Positions 1 to 10,142 of a stretch of DNA of 64,000 bases are shown here, piece after piece; within the stretch, counting starts at the first letter, position 1; every line of letters starts with the position of its first letter. Origin of the DNA: Burkholderiales bacterium JOSHI_001 (lineage in GTDB: Bacteria > Pseudomonadota > Gammaproteobacteria > Burkholderiales > Burkholderiaceae_C); contig CM001438.1 in the NCBI GenBank assembly GCA_000244995.1, positions 1,728,921 to 1,792,920 on the forward strand. Direction: 5' to 3'. Position numbers and translations under genes: made by a program. Under the pieces are notes generated by a model. The model did no database searches, was not told where the DNA came from, and was given only the letters and a program-made list of their open reading frames with translations.

Positions 1-620
1 AGCGAGGCCATCTTTTCCGAATGCAAGAGTTGCTGCTGCGTGCTTTTCAGCGCTTCATGCGCTTCGCGCAGCGCGTGGTAGGCGCGCTTGATCTCGCCCA
101 TGGGCCGGCCCACGAACACATGGCCCACGCGGCGGCCGCTGGCGTTGAAGCGCGGCGTGCAGTTCAGGTCCACCGGCACGGCCTGGCCGGCGCTGTCCTG
201 AAGGTCCAGCTCCATCGTGCTGCCGCTGCGCGCCTGGTCGGCCGCTTCGGTCATGCTGCGCAGGCGCTGCTGCGCCGGTTCACCCGCCAGCAAGGCGGCC
301 AGGGGCGTGCCGCGCAATTGGCGGTCGCTGCGGCCCACCCGTTCGCAGAAGGCGGCGTTGGTCTCTTCGATCAGCCCTTGCTCGTTGCAGGCCACCAGCA
401 CGTCGCTCATGGCCGCCAGCAGGCTGAAGATGAACTGCTGGCTTTGTTCCAGTTGCTGGTTCTTTTCCTCCAGCGCCACCTCGTCACGCACCAGCTGCGA
501 ATACACCTCGTCCATCTTCTGGATCACGTCCAGCCAGGCCGATTCGTCCAGGCCTTCGATCTGCGACAGCTTCTCGAGCTGGGTTCCGGTGACGGGCGAC
601 GGGGCGCGGTGGCTGGTCAT
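1..620 (-). CDS. hoxJ: HoxJ/HupT-type PAS sensor histidine kinase, N-terminal part (cut by window edge)
   Basis: This is the first 206 codons of a cytoplasmic sensor kinase; the rest lies outside the window. After an ATG at 620 comes a short coiled-coil stretch (residues ~35-55). A PAS domain follows (residues ~57-165), with segments such as FSLLAAMSDVLVACNEQG and TNAAFCERVGRSDRQLRG. The open frame ends at LLHSEKMAS, which is the start of the histidine-kinase H-box, so the phospho-accepting His is just visible. The gene begins 14 nt after hoxC, the position hoxJ holds in Cupriavidus necator. There the kinase binds the HoxBC sensor hydrogenase and controls HoxA. Identification rests on the PAS/H-box pattern and on context; whether the kinase domain is intact cannot be seen. 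Confidence 0.88.
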   Translation of the reverse strand, partial: MTSHRAPSPVTGTQLEKLSQIEGLDESAWLDVIQKMDEVYSQLVRDEVALEEKNQQLEQSQQFIFSLLAAMSDVLVACNEQGLIEETNAAFCERVGRSDRQLRGTPLAALLAGEPAQQRLRSMTEAADQARSGSTMELDLQDSAGQAVPVDLNCTPRFNASGRRVGHVFVGRPMGEIKRAYHALREAHEALKSTQQQLLHSEKMAS

Positions 621-634
621 GTTGGCGCCAGGGG

Positions 635-2116
635 TCAGTGCACGGTGCACACCATGCAGGGGTCGAAGGAGCGCACCACGTGCTGCACGGCCAGCGGGGC
701 CACCCCCGGCTGGGGCACGGTTATGCCTTGCAGCGCCGCTTCCAGCGCGCCGGGCGTGCCGTTCAGGTCGCGTGGCGAGAAGTTCCAGCTGGTGGGTGCC
801 ACGATCTGGTAGTTCGCGATGCGCCCGTCCTGCACCTGCAGCCAGTGGCCCAAGGCCCCGCGCGCGGCCTCGGACAGGCCGGCGCCATGCGCCTGGGCCG
901 GCAGGCTGTGGGGCAGGAAGAAGGCTTCGCGTGGCACCAGGGCCTGCAGCCATTGCTCCATCAGCGGCAGCACGCGGGCCAGCTCCATCAGTCGGCCCAG
1001 CACGCGGGTGGTGACGCAGCCACCCCAGCGCGCCACGGCGGCGCGCAGCAGCGGCTGCCCGTCGGCCAACTGCCGGGCCAGCGCGCCGGTTTCCACCACC
1101 TCGCCGGCCAGGCGCGGGGCCTTGTTCCAGGTGTAGGCGCCAGGCTTGTCGGGGGCCGGCAGGGTGAAGCCCTGGTCGGGGTGGCGCTCGGCCTGGCCGC
1201 CTTCGGCCAGCCAGGCGTGGCTGACGTCTTCGCTGATGCGCGAGAGCAGGGCCGCGTCCAGCGCCTGCAGCGATTGACTGTCGCTGCGCCAGAGCCCGCG
1301 CGCCATCGCGAAGCCGCCATCGGGCTGGGCGTAGGCGCCGTAGGACAGGAAGCGCCCGGGGCCGGGTCCCAGCTTGTGCAGGCCGGTGTCCGCGGCGATC
1401 CTCAGGAAAAGGCGCAGGTCGCCCTGGTCCGGCGCTGCGTCCTGCCATCGCGTCAACGCCGCTTCGCTGTCCAGCGCCGCCACTTCTTCCAGCGGCGCGC
1501 CGTAGAGTGTGCATTCAAGGAAGGCGCGGAATTCACGCAGCTTGGCCAGCAGGCGGATGCGTTCGGCCGCTTCGATGGCGCGCGCGCTGCCGCCGGGCTG
1601 GATGCTGCCGGTGTGCGGCCATTTCCCGCCCAGCGTGCCCAGCAGCGTCAGCCAGCGCTGGCGCGCGGCCAGCGCCGCGCGTTGGGACCGGCCGCTGCCG
1701 GCCGCGAAGCGCGCCTGGGCCTCGCCGTGCCAGGGCCGCGCGGCGTAGTCGGTGCGCGCGAAATCGGGCATGAAGAACAGGTAGAAGTGCGTCAGGTGGT
1801 CGGCAAGGTTCTCGGCCGCCAGCATCAGGTTGGTGGTGTGCAGTCCGTTGGGCGGCGGCTGCACGCCGGCCGCGTCGGCCAGCGCACGCGCCGCGGCCAC
1901 CGACTGGCTGACCGAGCAGATGCCGCAGATGCGCGGCACGATCACCAGCGCGTCCATCGGGTCGCGGCCCAGCAGCATCTGCTCGAAGCCGCGGTACATG
2001 GGCGCGTTCACGCGCGCGGCCTGCACGCGGCCGTCCACCACGTCCAGCTGCACCTCCAGGTCGCCTTCGACGCGGTTGAAGGGGCCGACCACCAGGCGGC
2101 TGCTGGCGGTGCTCAT
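635..2116 (-). CDS. hoxC: Regulatory (H2-sensing) [NiFe]-hydrogenase large subunit HoxC/HupV
   Basis: A 493-residue large subunit of the regulatory hydrogenase, which holds the NiFe site and senses H2 in the cytoplasm. The N-terminal ligand motif RICGIC is near residue 62, and the C-terminal motif is SFDPCMVCTVH. The protein ends exactly at that His, with no cleavable tail. This is the hallmark of HupV/HoxC sensors, which need no maturation protease, and contrasts with the catalytic HoxG in this window. It follows hoxB after a 76-nt gap filled by a palindromic repeat and precedes hoxJ by 14 nt. Length fits the family (about 480 residues). Confidence 0.95.
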   Translation of the reverse strand: MSTASSRLVVGPFNRVEGDLEVQLDVVDGRVQAARVNAPMYRGFEQMLLGRDPMDALVIVPRICGICSVSQSVAAARALADAAGVQPPPNGLHTTNLMLAAENLADHLTHFYLFFMPDFARTDYAARPWHGEAQARFAAGSGRSQRAALAARQRWLTLLGTLGGKWPHTGSIQPGGSARAIEAAERIRLLAKLREFRAFLECTLYGAPLEEVAALDSEAALTRWQDAAPDQGDLRLFLRIAADTGLHKLGPGPGRFLSYGAYAQPDGGFAMARGLWRSDSQSLQALDAALLSRISEDVSHAWLAEGGQAERHPDQGFTLPAPDKPGAYTWNKAPRLAGEVVETGALARQLADGQPLLRAAVARWGGCVTTRVLGRLMELARVLPLMEQWLQALVPREAFFLPHSLPAQAHGAGLSEAARGALGHWLQVQDGRIANYQIVAPTSWNFSPRDLNGTPGALEAALQGITVPQPGVAPLAVQHVVRSFDPCMVCTVH

Positions 2117-2192
2117 GTCGGCACCGCCCGGCCGTTCCGAAGGTGCCGACGGCCCCCTCGGGGGGCTGCGAACGCAGTGAGCGTGGGGGCCG
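2117..2192. repeat. GC-rich palindromic repeat between hoxB and hoxC (copy A)
   Basis: The 76 nt between hoxB and hoxC are almost entirely inverted-repeat sequence. A core GCCCCC-TC-GGGGGGC lies at 2152-2166, followed by GCGAACGCAGTGAGCGTGGG on the right and a second arm pair around 2130-2151. The CCCCC/GGGGG core with an adjacent CACGCTCACTGCGTTCGC stretch (minus strand) resembles short palindromic repeats scattered through Burkholderiales genomes. In RNA it would form a strong hairpin between two genes whose products must be made together, so it may affect RNA stability or the hoxB:hoxC ratio. Two similar GC palindromes occur in this operon at 9143-9238 and 11748-11815. Confidence 0.7.
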
Positions 2193-3212
2193 TCATTTCA
2201 GCCGGGTCTTGCGCACGGCCGGCGGCACCGCCACATGGTCGGCCGTGGCATTGAGCTTCACCCGCCGTGGCGTGGCGCTCTTGGACAGCGAGGCCAGGGC
2301 CACGAACCAGGCCTTGGGCATGTCGGTGGGCAGGCCGATGGGGATGCCGGCGATCTTGGGCGTGTGGCCGAAGGCGTGGCCGGGGTCCTGGAAACCGGGC
2401 TCGGTGCAGCTGATGCAGGCGTAGCCGCCGCGGGTGCAGGAGCCGTCGCCGTTCCACAGCCGGGTGTTGCAGTCGGCATGCGCCTGGGTGCCCTTGCAGC
2501 CCATGTGCTCCATCATGCAGCCCAGGTCGCTGGGCTTTTCGGCGCTGGCCTTGAATTCGTAGAACTCGTTGCGCGCGCACCCATGGTGCACCAGCTGGTC
2601 GGCGTAGAAGCGCGGGCGCTGCAGCGGGTCCAGGTCGGTGGCGGCCAGGCTGTTGTCGGCCAGGGCCATCAGGGTGTCGGTCACCCAGCCGGGGTGGGTG
2701 GGGCAGCCGGCGATGTTCACCACCGGCAGGCCGCCCGCGGCGCGGAAGTCGGCGCCCATCAGGCCGCCGGGCCGGTCGTCGTCGTACTGTAGGCCGCAGG
2801 CGTCGGTGGGGTTGCTGCCGGTGGCGGTGATGCCACCCCAGGCGGCGCAACTGCCCACGGCCACCACGTGCCGGGCCACGGCGGCCAGGCGCTTCACCCA
2901 GTCGATCATGGGCGTGCTGGTGCCGGCCAGCATATGAAAGCGCCCGCTGCCCTTGGGGCCGCGCAGCAGCGCGCCTTCGATGCACAACGCATCCAGACGC
3001 ACCCGGCCCGCCAGGCAGTCGTAGAGCAGGGTCAGCAACTCCGACCCACTTTCCAGCGACAGCGAGGGGTGCCACAGCAGGCGGATGCCGGCGCTGTGCA
3101 GCATGGCGTGGAAGTCGGCGGTGTCGGCGCACAGCAAGCTCATGCTGCAGCCGCCGCAGCCGCCGGACTGCAGCCACAACACGTTCAAGGGTTCATGCGC
3201 GGCGGGGGTCAT
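2193..3212 (-). CDS. hoxB: Regulatory [NiFe]-hydrogenase small subunit HoxB/HupU
   Basis: A 339-residue iron-sulfur small subunit that pairs with HoxC in the cytoplasmic H2 sensor. The proximal-cluster motif SGGCGGCSMS is near residues 16-25, followed by GSCAAWGG, GCPTHPGW and the distal and medial cluster motifs (MGCKG, CTRGGYACISCTEPGF). It lacks a Tat signal and a C-terminal membrane helix, both of which HoxK has; this matches the soluble HupU/HoxB type. It keeps the normal Gly in the first motif and so lacks the extra cysteines of HoxK. The start ATG overlaps the hoxA stop (ATGA), indicating translational coupling. Confidence 0.95.
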   Translation of the reverse strand: MTPAAHEPLNVLWLQSGGCGGCSMSLLCADTADFHAMLHSAGIRLLWHPSLSLESGSELLTLLYDCLAGRVRLDALCIEGALLRGPKGSGRFHMLAGTSTPMIDWVKRLAAVARHVVAVGSCAAWGGITATGSNPTDACGLQYDDDRPGGLMGADFRAAGGLPVVNIAGCPTHPGWVTDTLMALADNSLAATDLDPLQRPRFYADQLVHHGCARNEFYEFKASAEKPSDLGCMMEHMGCKGTQAHADCNTRLWNGDGSCTRGGYACISCTEPGFQDPGHAFGHTPKIAGIPIGLPTDMPKAWFVALASLSKSATPRRVKLNATADHVAVPPAVRKTRLK

Positions 3213-4675
3213 TTGTCGCCAGCCTTGTCTTCCAGCCCGAAGCGTTGCAGCTTCGCACGCAGGCCCACGCGCGACAAGCCCAGTTCGGCCGCCGCGCGGG
3301 TCTTGTTCCAGCGGTGGCGCAGCATGGTTTCGCGCAGCAGCATGGCTTCGATGGCGTCCAGGCGCTCGGTGAGCGTGCCCGAGCGGGGCAGGGCAGCGCC
3401 AGCGGCTTCACCGGCGTCGCTGGCCGCCAGCCCGCCCTGCAGCACCTTGCGCGAAAACGATGCCGCGCCCACGGTGGGCCCATCCGACAGCGCCACGGCG
3501 CGGCCGATCTCGTTGCGCAACTCGCGGATGTTGCCGGGCCAGGGGTAGCCCATCAGCACGGCCAGGGCGTCGTCGGCAAAGCGCACCCCGGGCCGGCCCA
3601 GCTCGATGCCCACTTCGCGCAGCAGGCGCTGGGCGATGGGTGCGATGTCGCCCGCGCGTTCGCGCAGCGGCGGCATGGCCAGCGTGACCCCGGCGATGCG
3701 GTAGTAGAGGTCCTCGCGGAAACGCCCGGCGCGCACGTCGGCGTCCAGGTCGCGGTGGGTGGCGGCGATGATGCGCACATCCACCGGCACCGCGCGGGTG
3801 GAACCCACAGGCCGCACTTCGCCTTCCTGCAGCGCGCGCAGCAGCTTCACCTGGAAGGCGGGCGAGGTCTCGCCGATCTCGTCCAGGAACAGCGTGCCGC
3901 CGTCGGCGCGCTGGAACAGGCCCACATGGTCTTCGTAGGCGCCGGTGAAGGCGCCGCGCTTGTGGCCGAAGAGTTCACTCTCCAGCAGGGTGTCGGGAAT
4001 GGCGGCGCAGTTCTCCACCACGAAGGGCCCGGCCTGGCGCGGGCTGGCGTAGTGCATGGCGCGCGCCAGCAGTTCCTTGCCGGTGCCGCTTTCCCCGCCC
4101 ACCAGCACCGACAGGTCCACCCGCGAGACCCGCGCGGCCACGTCGCACACCGCGTCCAGCGGGCTGCCGGGCGCGCGCTCGATGCGCTGGAAATCGAAGG
4201 CCACGCGCGCCTGCGCCAGGCGGTCGCCGCGGCGCGCTCGCAGCGCGGGCGCGCCAGCGCGCAGGTCCAGTTCCAGCCGGTGCAGGCCGTGCTGCAGGCT
4301 GCGCGCTTCGATGGCGTTGCGCACGGTCTGCAGCAGGTGGTCGGGCATCCAGGGCTTGAGCACGTACTGGAAGATGCCCGCTTCGTTGATGCCGGCGATG
4401 ATGTCTTCGCTGTCGGTGTGCCCGCTGATGATGACCCGCACCGCGTCGGGCCAGCGTTCACGCACCTCGCGCAGGAACTCCACGCCGGTGGTGCCGGGCA
4501 TGCGCTGGTCGCACAGGATCACGGCCACCGCCTGGGCCTGCATCAGTTCGCGCGCCGCGTCCGCACCGGTGGCGGTGAGGATGGCGAAGTCCTCCTCCAG
4601 CGTGCGGCGCATCGCGTCCAGCGAACGCTGTTCGTCGTCCACCAGCAGGACCAGCGGACTGTCTTCCTTGTTCAT
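3209..4675 (-). CDS. hoxA: HoxA/HupR, NtrC-family response regulator for hydrogenase genes
   Basis: A 488-residue transcriptional activator. The receiver domain (residues ~8-125) has the acidic pair D13/D14, the phospho-acceptor D56 in LCDQRMPG, and the conserved Lys in YVLKPW. A central AAA+ sigma-54 interaction domain has the Walker motif GESGTGKE and GAFTGA, the loop that contacts sigma-54. The C-terminus is a Fis-type helix-turn-helix ([21 protein letters not shown]). In C. necator and Rhodobacter this protein switches on the hydrogenase operon in response to the HoxBC/HoxJ sensor. It is coupled to hoxB by a 4-nt overlap. The presence of GAFTGA means the target promoter should be of the -24/-12 type. 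Confidence 0.94.
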   Translation of the reverse strand: MNKEDSPLVLLVDDEQRSLDAMRRTLEEDFAILTATGADAARELMQAQAVAVILCDQRMPGTTGVEFLREVRERWPDAVRVIISGHTDSEDIIAGINEAGIFQYVLKPWMPDHLLQTVRNAIEARSLQHGLHRLELDLRAGAPALRARRGDRLAQARVAFDFQRIERAPGSPLDAVCDVAARVSRVDLSVLVGGESGTGKELLARAMHYASPRQAGPFVVENCAAIPDTLLESELFGHKRGAFTGAYEDHVGLFQRADGGTLFLDEIGETSPAFQVKLLRALQEGEVRPVGSTRAVPVDVRIIAATHRDLDADVRAGRFREDLYYRIAGVTLAMPPLRERAGDIAPIAQRLLREVGIELGRPGVRFADDALAVLMGYPWPGNIRELRNEIGRAVALSDGPTVGAASFSRKVLQGGLAASDAGEAAGAALPRSGTLTERLDAIEAMLLRETMLRHRWNKTRAAAELGLSRVGLRAKLQRFGLEDKAGDK

Positions 4676-4714
4676 GCGCCTGCATTGTGCAATGCCGGCG
4701 CGGCGCGCACGAAC

Positions 4715-5227
4715 TCAGGCCGCCACGCCCCGGATCTGAGCCACCATTTCTGCGGCACGCTTGCGGCCGGCGGGCACCGAGAGCTTGCTTTCCAGTTCGC
4801 CCAGGGCCTGGTGGAAACCATCGATGGACTTCGCGCGCAGCAGCGGCTGCACCACCGCCACGGCGTCGGGCCCGTAAAGGGGCACCAGCAACTGCACGGC
4901 GCGTTGGCAAGCCGGCCCCAGGTTCAGGGGTGGGTTGGGCGCTGCTTCCGCGGCTGTGACGGTGGGGGTGGCAGGGGCGGGCGCGCGGGTGGGAGCGCGC
5001 GGCGCCGCGTCGTCCAAACGTTCAACAAGGCCGTTGGCCGCCAGGCCTGCCAGCGCCTGCCGCGGGTCGTAGCCGATGTGGTTGGCCAGGTCCTGCACGC
5101 TGAGTGCGCCGTTCACCAGGATCAGCAGCGTGCGGGTCTTGCTGTCCAGTCCCGCCTTGCGGGTCTTCACCTCCGTCACGCCGGCCTCGGTCTTGCGGTA
5201 GACCGACTTTTCAATGCGCTCGTTCAT
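4715..5227 (-). CDS. Uncharacterised 170-residue protein between hypE and hoxA
   Basis: Not recognised as any Hyp or Hox protein. The first ~75 residues contain LILVNGALSVQDLANHIGYD followed by LAGLAANGLVERLDD. This has the shape of a small winged-helix or helix-turn-helix unit of the type found near response regulators. An Ala/Pro/Thr-rich linker (~75-100) follows, and then a helical segment (~103-168) with many Leu/Val and no Cys. There is no signal peptide or membrane segment. It starts 13 nt after the hypE stop with AGGGG upstream, and ends 39 nt before hoxA, so it is clearly an operon member. In C. necator this slot holds hypX, a much larger and unrelated protein. A regulatory role is only an inference. 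Confidence 0.75.
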   Translation of the reverse strand: MNERIEKSVYRKTEAGVTEVKTRKAGLDSKTRTLLILVNGALSVQDLANHIGYDPRQALAGLAANGLVERLDDAAPRAPTRAPAPATPTVTAAEAAPNPPLNLGPACQRAVQLLVPLYGPDAVAVVQPLLRAKSIDGFHQALGELESKLSVPAGRKRAAEMVAQIRGVAA

Positions 5228-5240
5228 GCGTGCCCCTAAC

Positions 5241-6299
5241 TCAGCAGATGCGTGGCAATTGCTCCCCAGTCAGCCAATCTACGACGCGCCGTCCGCCAAA
5301 GCGCGTGTTCATTTGCACGAAACCATGCGGGTCCGTCATGACATGCCCGATGCGCGTGGCTTGTTTGGCAAGCGGGTGTTGGCGCATTGCCAACAACAGC
5401 GCGTCGGCCACCTCGGGCGCGCACACGGCCACCAACTTGCCTTCGTTGGCCACGTACAGCGGGTCCAGCCCCAGCAGTTCGCAGGCGGCGTCCACCTCGG
5501 GCTTCACCGGGATGGCCGCTTCGTCGATGAGCATGCCCACAGACGACTGGCGGGTGATCTCATTGAGTGTCGTGGCCAAGCCGCCGCGTGTGGGGTCGCG
5601 CAGCACGTGTAACGCACCGGGTGGCAGGGCCTGCAGCATGGCCTGCACCAGGGTGTGCAAAGCCGCGCTGTCGCTTTCGATGGTGGTTTCGAACGCCAGC
5701 GACTCGCGCTGCGAAAGCACCGCCACGCCGTGGTCGCCGATGGGGCCCGACAGCAGCACCGCGTCGCCCGGCCGCGCCTGTGCGCCGCCGATGTGCAGGC
5801 CTTCGGGCACAGCGCCCACGCCGGTGGTGCTGATGAACACGCCGTCGCCCTTGCCGCGTTCCACCACCTTGGTGTCGCCGGTGACGATGGGCACGCCCGC
5901 GTCTTTCGACGCCTTGGCCATGCTCTCGACGATGCGCTTCAGGTCGGCCAGCGCAAAGCCTTCTTCCAGGATGAAGCTGGCGGCCAGGTACAGCGGCTTC
6001 GCGCCCAGCATGGCCACGTCGTTGATCGTGCCGTGCACTGCCAGCGCGCCGATGTCGCCACCGGGAAAGAACAGCGGGGAGATCACATGGCCGTCGGTGG
6101 CCATCACCAGGCGGTGGCCGGCGGGCAGGGTGAGCAACGCAGCGTCGTTGCCCTGGCGCAGGTACTCGTTGTCGAAGGCGCGTGCGAACAGCTCCTCGAT
6201 CAGCTGGGTGCCGGCGCGGCCGCCCGCGCCGTGGTTCATGTCCACCCGGCCGTGCTTGAAGTCGATGGGCCGGACGTAGTTCTTCTTCGGGCTGCTCAT
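5241..6299 (-). CDS. hypE: HypE, dehydratase making the cyanide ligand of the NiFe site
   Basis: A 352-residue PurM-like ATP-dependent enzyme. HypF places a carbamoyl group on its C-terminal Cys, and HypE dehydrates it to thiocyanate, from which CN is passed to iron on HypC-HypD. Visible features are HGAGG near residue 24, GDTKVVERG, the glycine-rich DPTRGGLATTLNE, and the invariant C-terminal PRIC, so the substrate-bearing Cys is intact. The ATG at 6299 overlaps the hypD stop (ATGA), which fixes the start. Length matches the family. Confidence 0.97.
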   Translation of the reverse strand: MSSPKKNYVRPIDFKHGRVDMNHGAGGRAGTQLIEELFARAFDNEYLRQGNDAALLTLPAGHRLVMATDGHVISPLFFPGGDIGALAVHGTINDVAMLGAKPLYLAASFILEEGFALADLKRIVESMAKASKDAGVPIVTGDTKVVERGKGDGVFISTTGVGAVPEGLHIGGAQARPGDAVLLSGPIGDHGVAVLSQRESLAFETTIESDSAALHTLVQAMLQALPPGALHVLRDPTRGGLATTLNEITRQSSVGMLIDEAAIPVKPEVDAACELLGLDPLYVANEGKLVAVCAPEVADALLLAMRQHPLAKQATRIGHVMTDPHGFVQMNTRFGGRRVVDWLTGEQLPRIC

Positions 6300-7447
6300 G
6301 CTGGCGACGTCTCCACCGCGATCGGAATGTCCCGGAAGCGGCCGTAGCTGTAGTGCGCCGCGCAGGCCCCTTCGCTGCTGACCATGCAACTGCCCATGGG
6401 GTTCTCGGGCGTGCACACGCTGCCGAAAAGCTTGCAGTCGGTGGGCCGCTTCACCCCGCGCAGGATGTCGCCGCATTCGCACTGCTTGTGGTCGGGCACG
6501 CTGCGGTAGTTCAGGTCGAACTTGGCTTCCGCATCCCAGGCGGCGAAGGCGGGCCGGATCTTCAGTGCGCTGTGCGGCACCTCGCCCAGGCCGCGCCACT
6601 CAAAGCTGTCGCGGGTTTCGAACACCTCGGCCACCACCGCCTGCGCGGCCCGGTTGCCGTCGGGCGTGACCGCGCGGATGAACTCGTTCTCCACCTCGGC
6701 GCGTCCGCTGTTGACCTGGCGCACCAGCATCAGGATGGCCTGCATCACGTCCAGCGGCTCGAAGCCGGCAATGACCACTGGCTTCTTGTAGGCCTGGGCA
6801 AAGGGCACGTAGGGCGCGGAGCCGATAACGATGCTGACATGGGCCGGGCCGACGAAGCCGTCGATGGGCACGGCGCCGTGGCGCTGCACCTCGGCGGCTT
6901 CCAGGATGTGGGTGATGGCCGCGGGCGTCAGCACATGGCAGCTCAGCACGCTGAAGTTTTTCAGGTCCTCCTTCTGTGCGGTCTTCAGCACCAGCGCCGT
7001 GGGCGGCGTGGTGGTCTCGAAGCCGATGGCGAAGAACACCACCTCGCGCTCGGGGTTGGCGCGCGCCAGCTTCAGCGCGTCGGCGGCCGAATACACCATG
7101 CGGATGTCCGCGCCGCGGGCCTTGGCCTTCAGCAGGCTCAAGGACTCCGAAGCCGGCACGCGCATGGTGTCGCCATAGGTGGCCAGGATGACGCCGCGAT
7201 CCAGGGCCAGCCCGATGGCCTGGTCGATGCGGCCGATGGGCAGCACGCACACCGGGCAGCCGGGGCCGTGGATCATGCGCACCGCGTCGGGCAGCAGTTC
7301 GGTGATGCCGTAGCGCGAGATGGCGTGGGTGTGGCCGCCGCAAAATTCCATGAAGCTGTAGCGCCGATCGGGCTGCACTTCCTGGGCCAGTTTTTCGGCG
7401 ATGCGTTGCGCCAGTTCGCCGTCGCGGAATTCGTCGATGTACTTCAT
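6296..7447 (-). CDS. hypD: HypD, iron-sulfur scaffold for Fe(CN)2CO assembly
   Basis: A 383-residue maturation protein that, with HypC, carries the iron while CN and CO ligands are attached. It has the characteristic motifs CGGHTHAISRYG, GPGCPVCVLP, GFETTTPPTA and the C-terminal cysteine cluster (KQCECGDILRG, PTDCKLFGSVCTPENPMGSC) that holds the [4Fe-4S] cluster. Start and stop overlap hypC and hypE respectively by 4 nt. No oddity seen. Confidence 0.97.
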   Translation of the reverse strand: MKYIDEFRDGELAQRIAEKLAQEVQPDRRYSFMEFCGGHTHAISRYGITELLPDAVRMIHGPGCPVCVLPIGRIDQAIGLALDRGVILATYGDTMRVPASESLSLLKAKARGADIRMVYSAADALKLARANPEREVVFFAIGFETTTPPTALVLKTAQKEDLKNFSVLSCHVLTPAAITHILEAAEVQRHGAVPIDGFVGPAHVSIVIGSAPYVPFAQAYKKPVVIAGFEPLDVMQAILMLVRQVNSGRAEVENEFIRAVTPDGNRAAQAVVAEVFETRDSFEWRGLGEVPHSALKIRPAFAAWDAEAKFDLNYRSVPDHKQCECGDILRGVKRPTDCKLFGSVCTPENPMGSCMVSSEGACAAHYSYGRFRDIPIAVETSPA

Positions 7448-7674
7448 GGTGCGGCGGGCTCGGTGGCGGCCATTTCGGCGAACAGCGCCAGGGTGCGCTG
7501 GGCTTCTTCGGGGTCGATCTGGCCGATGGCATGGCCGACGTGCACGATGACGTAGTCGCCTTCGCGCGCGGTGGGCACCAGCGCGATGGAGATGGTCTTG
7601 CGCACGCCGCCCAGTTCCACCACGGCGTCTTCGCCGTCAACGGACACCACGCGGGCGGGCAGGGCTAGGCACAT
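7444..7674 (-). CDS. hypC: HypC, small hydrogenase maturation chaperone
   Basis: A 76-residue HypC/HupF-family protein starting [10 protein letters not shown]; the Cys exposed after removal of Met is the iron-binding residue. The VGHAIGQID segment and the C-terminal helix (EEAQRTLALFAEM) are typical. It works with HypD to build and deliver Fe(CN)2CO to the large subunit. It overlaps hypF by 10 nt and hypD by 4 nt. A second paralogue, hoxL, is in the same operon. Confidence 0.96.
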   Translation of the reverse strand: MCLALPARVVSVDGEDAVVELGGVRKTISIALVPTAREGDYVIVHVGHAIGQIDPEEAQRTLALFAEMAATEPAAP

Positions 7675-8830
7675 GGGGCCTCCTGGTTCGGGGGGATGGA
7701 TGGGGTGTGAATCTGCGCTGCCGCGGCCCAGGCCTGGCCCAGGGCCAGGCCGGCGTCGCCGACGTGGGTGTCCTGCGGCAGGAGCACGTTGAGGCCGGCT
7801 TGTTGCAACGAGGCGCTGAGTCGGCGCGTGAGCAGGCGGTTCAGGAAGCAGCCGCCGCCCAGCGCCACCGTCTGGCAGGCGCGTTCGCGTGCAGCGGTGG
7901 TGGCGGCTTGCGCCAGCGCGTCGGCCAGGGCCAGATGGAACAGCGCCGCGCCCTCGGCCTGGGCTTCGGCCGTGCCGCGATCGGCCAGGCCGATCAGGCG
8001 TTCCAGCAGGGGCCGCAGGTCCAGGCCGGCGGCTTGCAGTTCGGCGTCCACGGGCGGCGCGCCGTGCTGCATCAACCAGGTGGCGGCGGCTTTTTCCAGC
8101 GCCATGGCGGCTTCGGCTTCCTGCGCCTGGCGCACCGACAGGCCCAAGCTGCCGGCGGCGGCGTCGAACCAGCGGCCGGCGCTGGTGGTGGTGGGGCAGT
8201 TCAGATTCTTGCGCAGCATGTCACCCAGCAGCCGCGCGCTGCTGTCGCCCACCGCGGCGCCCAGGCGGGCTTCGATCTCGCTGCCGCGGCCCAGGGCGTG
8301 CAGCACGGCCGCAGCCATGCGCCAGGGCTCGCGCGCCGCAATGTCGCCGCCGGGCAGGGCCAACGGGTGCAGGTGGGCCAGGCGTTGCCAAGCGGCGCCA
8401 TGGGCGTCCACCCACAGCAGTTCGCCGCCCCAGGCGGTGCCATCTGTGCCCAGCCCCACGCCGTCCAGCGCCAGGCCGATGACCGGCTGGTGCTGGCCCT
8501 GGGTGGCCTGCACCACGGCGATGTGGGCATGGTGGTGCTGCACGGCAACAGCCGGCACACCGCGTTGCTGCGCCAGATCCAGCGCGAGGTGCGTGCTGTG
8601 GAAGTCGGGGTGCAGGTCGTGCGCGACTGCAGCAATGGGGCCGTCGGCTGCCTTCAACAGGGCCTGCACCGAGGCATCCAGCGCTTCGCGGGCACCAGGT
8701 TCGCCCAGGTCGCCATGCACGGGCGACCACAGCACCTGGTCGCCCTGCAGCAGGCAGGCGGTGTTCTTCAGCCAGGCGCCGCAGGCCAGCACGCGCTCGG
8801 GCGCGGCACGGGGCAGGCGGTATGGCGTGA

Positions 8831-8834
<4 letters not shown>
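7665..8834 (-). CDS. hypF: Short HypF (carbamoyltransferase domain only), HypF1 type
   Basis: A 389-residue protein matching only the C-terminal Kae1-like domain of HypF, which moves a carbamoyl group from carbamoyl-adenylate to HypE. The metal-binding motif HHHAHIA (near residue 98) and the nucleotide-binding motif [10 protein letters not shown] are present. The ~370 N-terminal residues of a standard HypF (acylphosphatase, zinc fingers and YrdC-like domain) are absent. The frame opens with a GTG that overlaps the hypB stop (GTGA), so this is the native start and not a broken remnant. C. necator carries a similarly truncated HypF1 in the same position, along with a full-length HypF2 elsewhere. 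Confidence 0.93.
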
Positions 8835-9775
<941 letters not shown>

Positions 9776-9794
9776 GGTGGTTTCCTTCCCGCTT

Positions 9795-10142
9795 TCAGTC
9801 GTCGTGGACCACCAGGTCCAGCACGCGCAGTTCGGTGCCGCCGGTGGGTTGCAGTTGGTGGCCGCCGCACCTCGGGCAGGCGTCGGTGCGCTGCTGGATG
9901 CTGACGCTTTCAGCGCAGTGCATGCACCAGGCGGTGCCGGCGGGCTCGTCGATCAGGATGCGTGCACCTTGCAGCAGCGTGCCCGGCGACACCGCTTCCA
10001 GCGCGAAGCGCAGCGACCGCACCTCCACACCGGCCAGCGCACCGGCCTCCAGGCGCAGTTCGGACACGCGCTTGAAGTGCTGCTTCACCGCGGCGTCTTC
10101 CACCACTTTCAGGATGCCGCCGGCCAAGCTCATTTCATGCAT
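9795..10142 (-). CDS. hypA: HypA, nickel/zinc metallochaperone
   Basis: A 115-residue HypA/HybF protein that hands nickel from HypB to the large subunit. It starts MHEMSLA, with the essential nickel-binding His2. The zinc site is formed by two CxxC pairs, CMHC and CPRC, near residues 73-93. The start chosen at 10142 gives the conserved N-terminus and overlaps the hoxV stop by 8 nt; another ATG three codons later would lose His2. It ends 19 nt before hypB. Confidence 0.96.
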   Translation of the reverse strand: MHEMSLAGGILKVVEDAAVKQHFKRVSELRLEAGALAGVEVRSLRFALEAVSPGTLLQGARILIDEPAGTAWCMHCAESVSIQQRTDACPRCGGHQLQPTGGTELRVLDLVVHDD

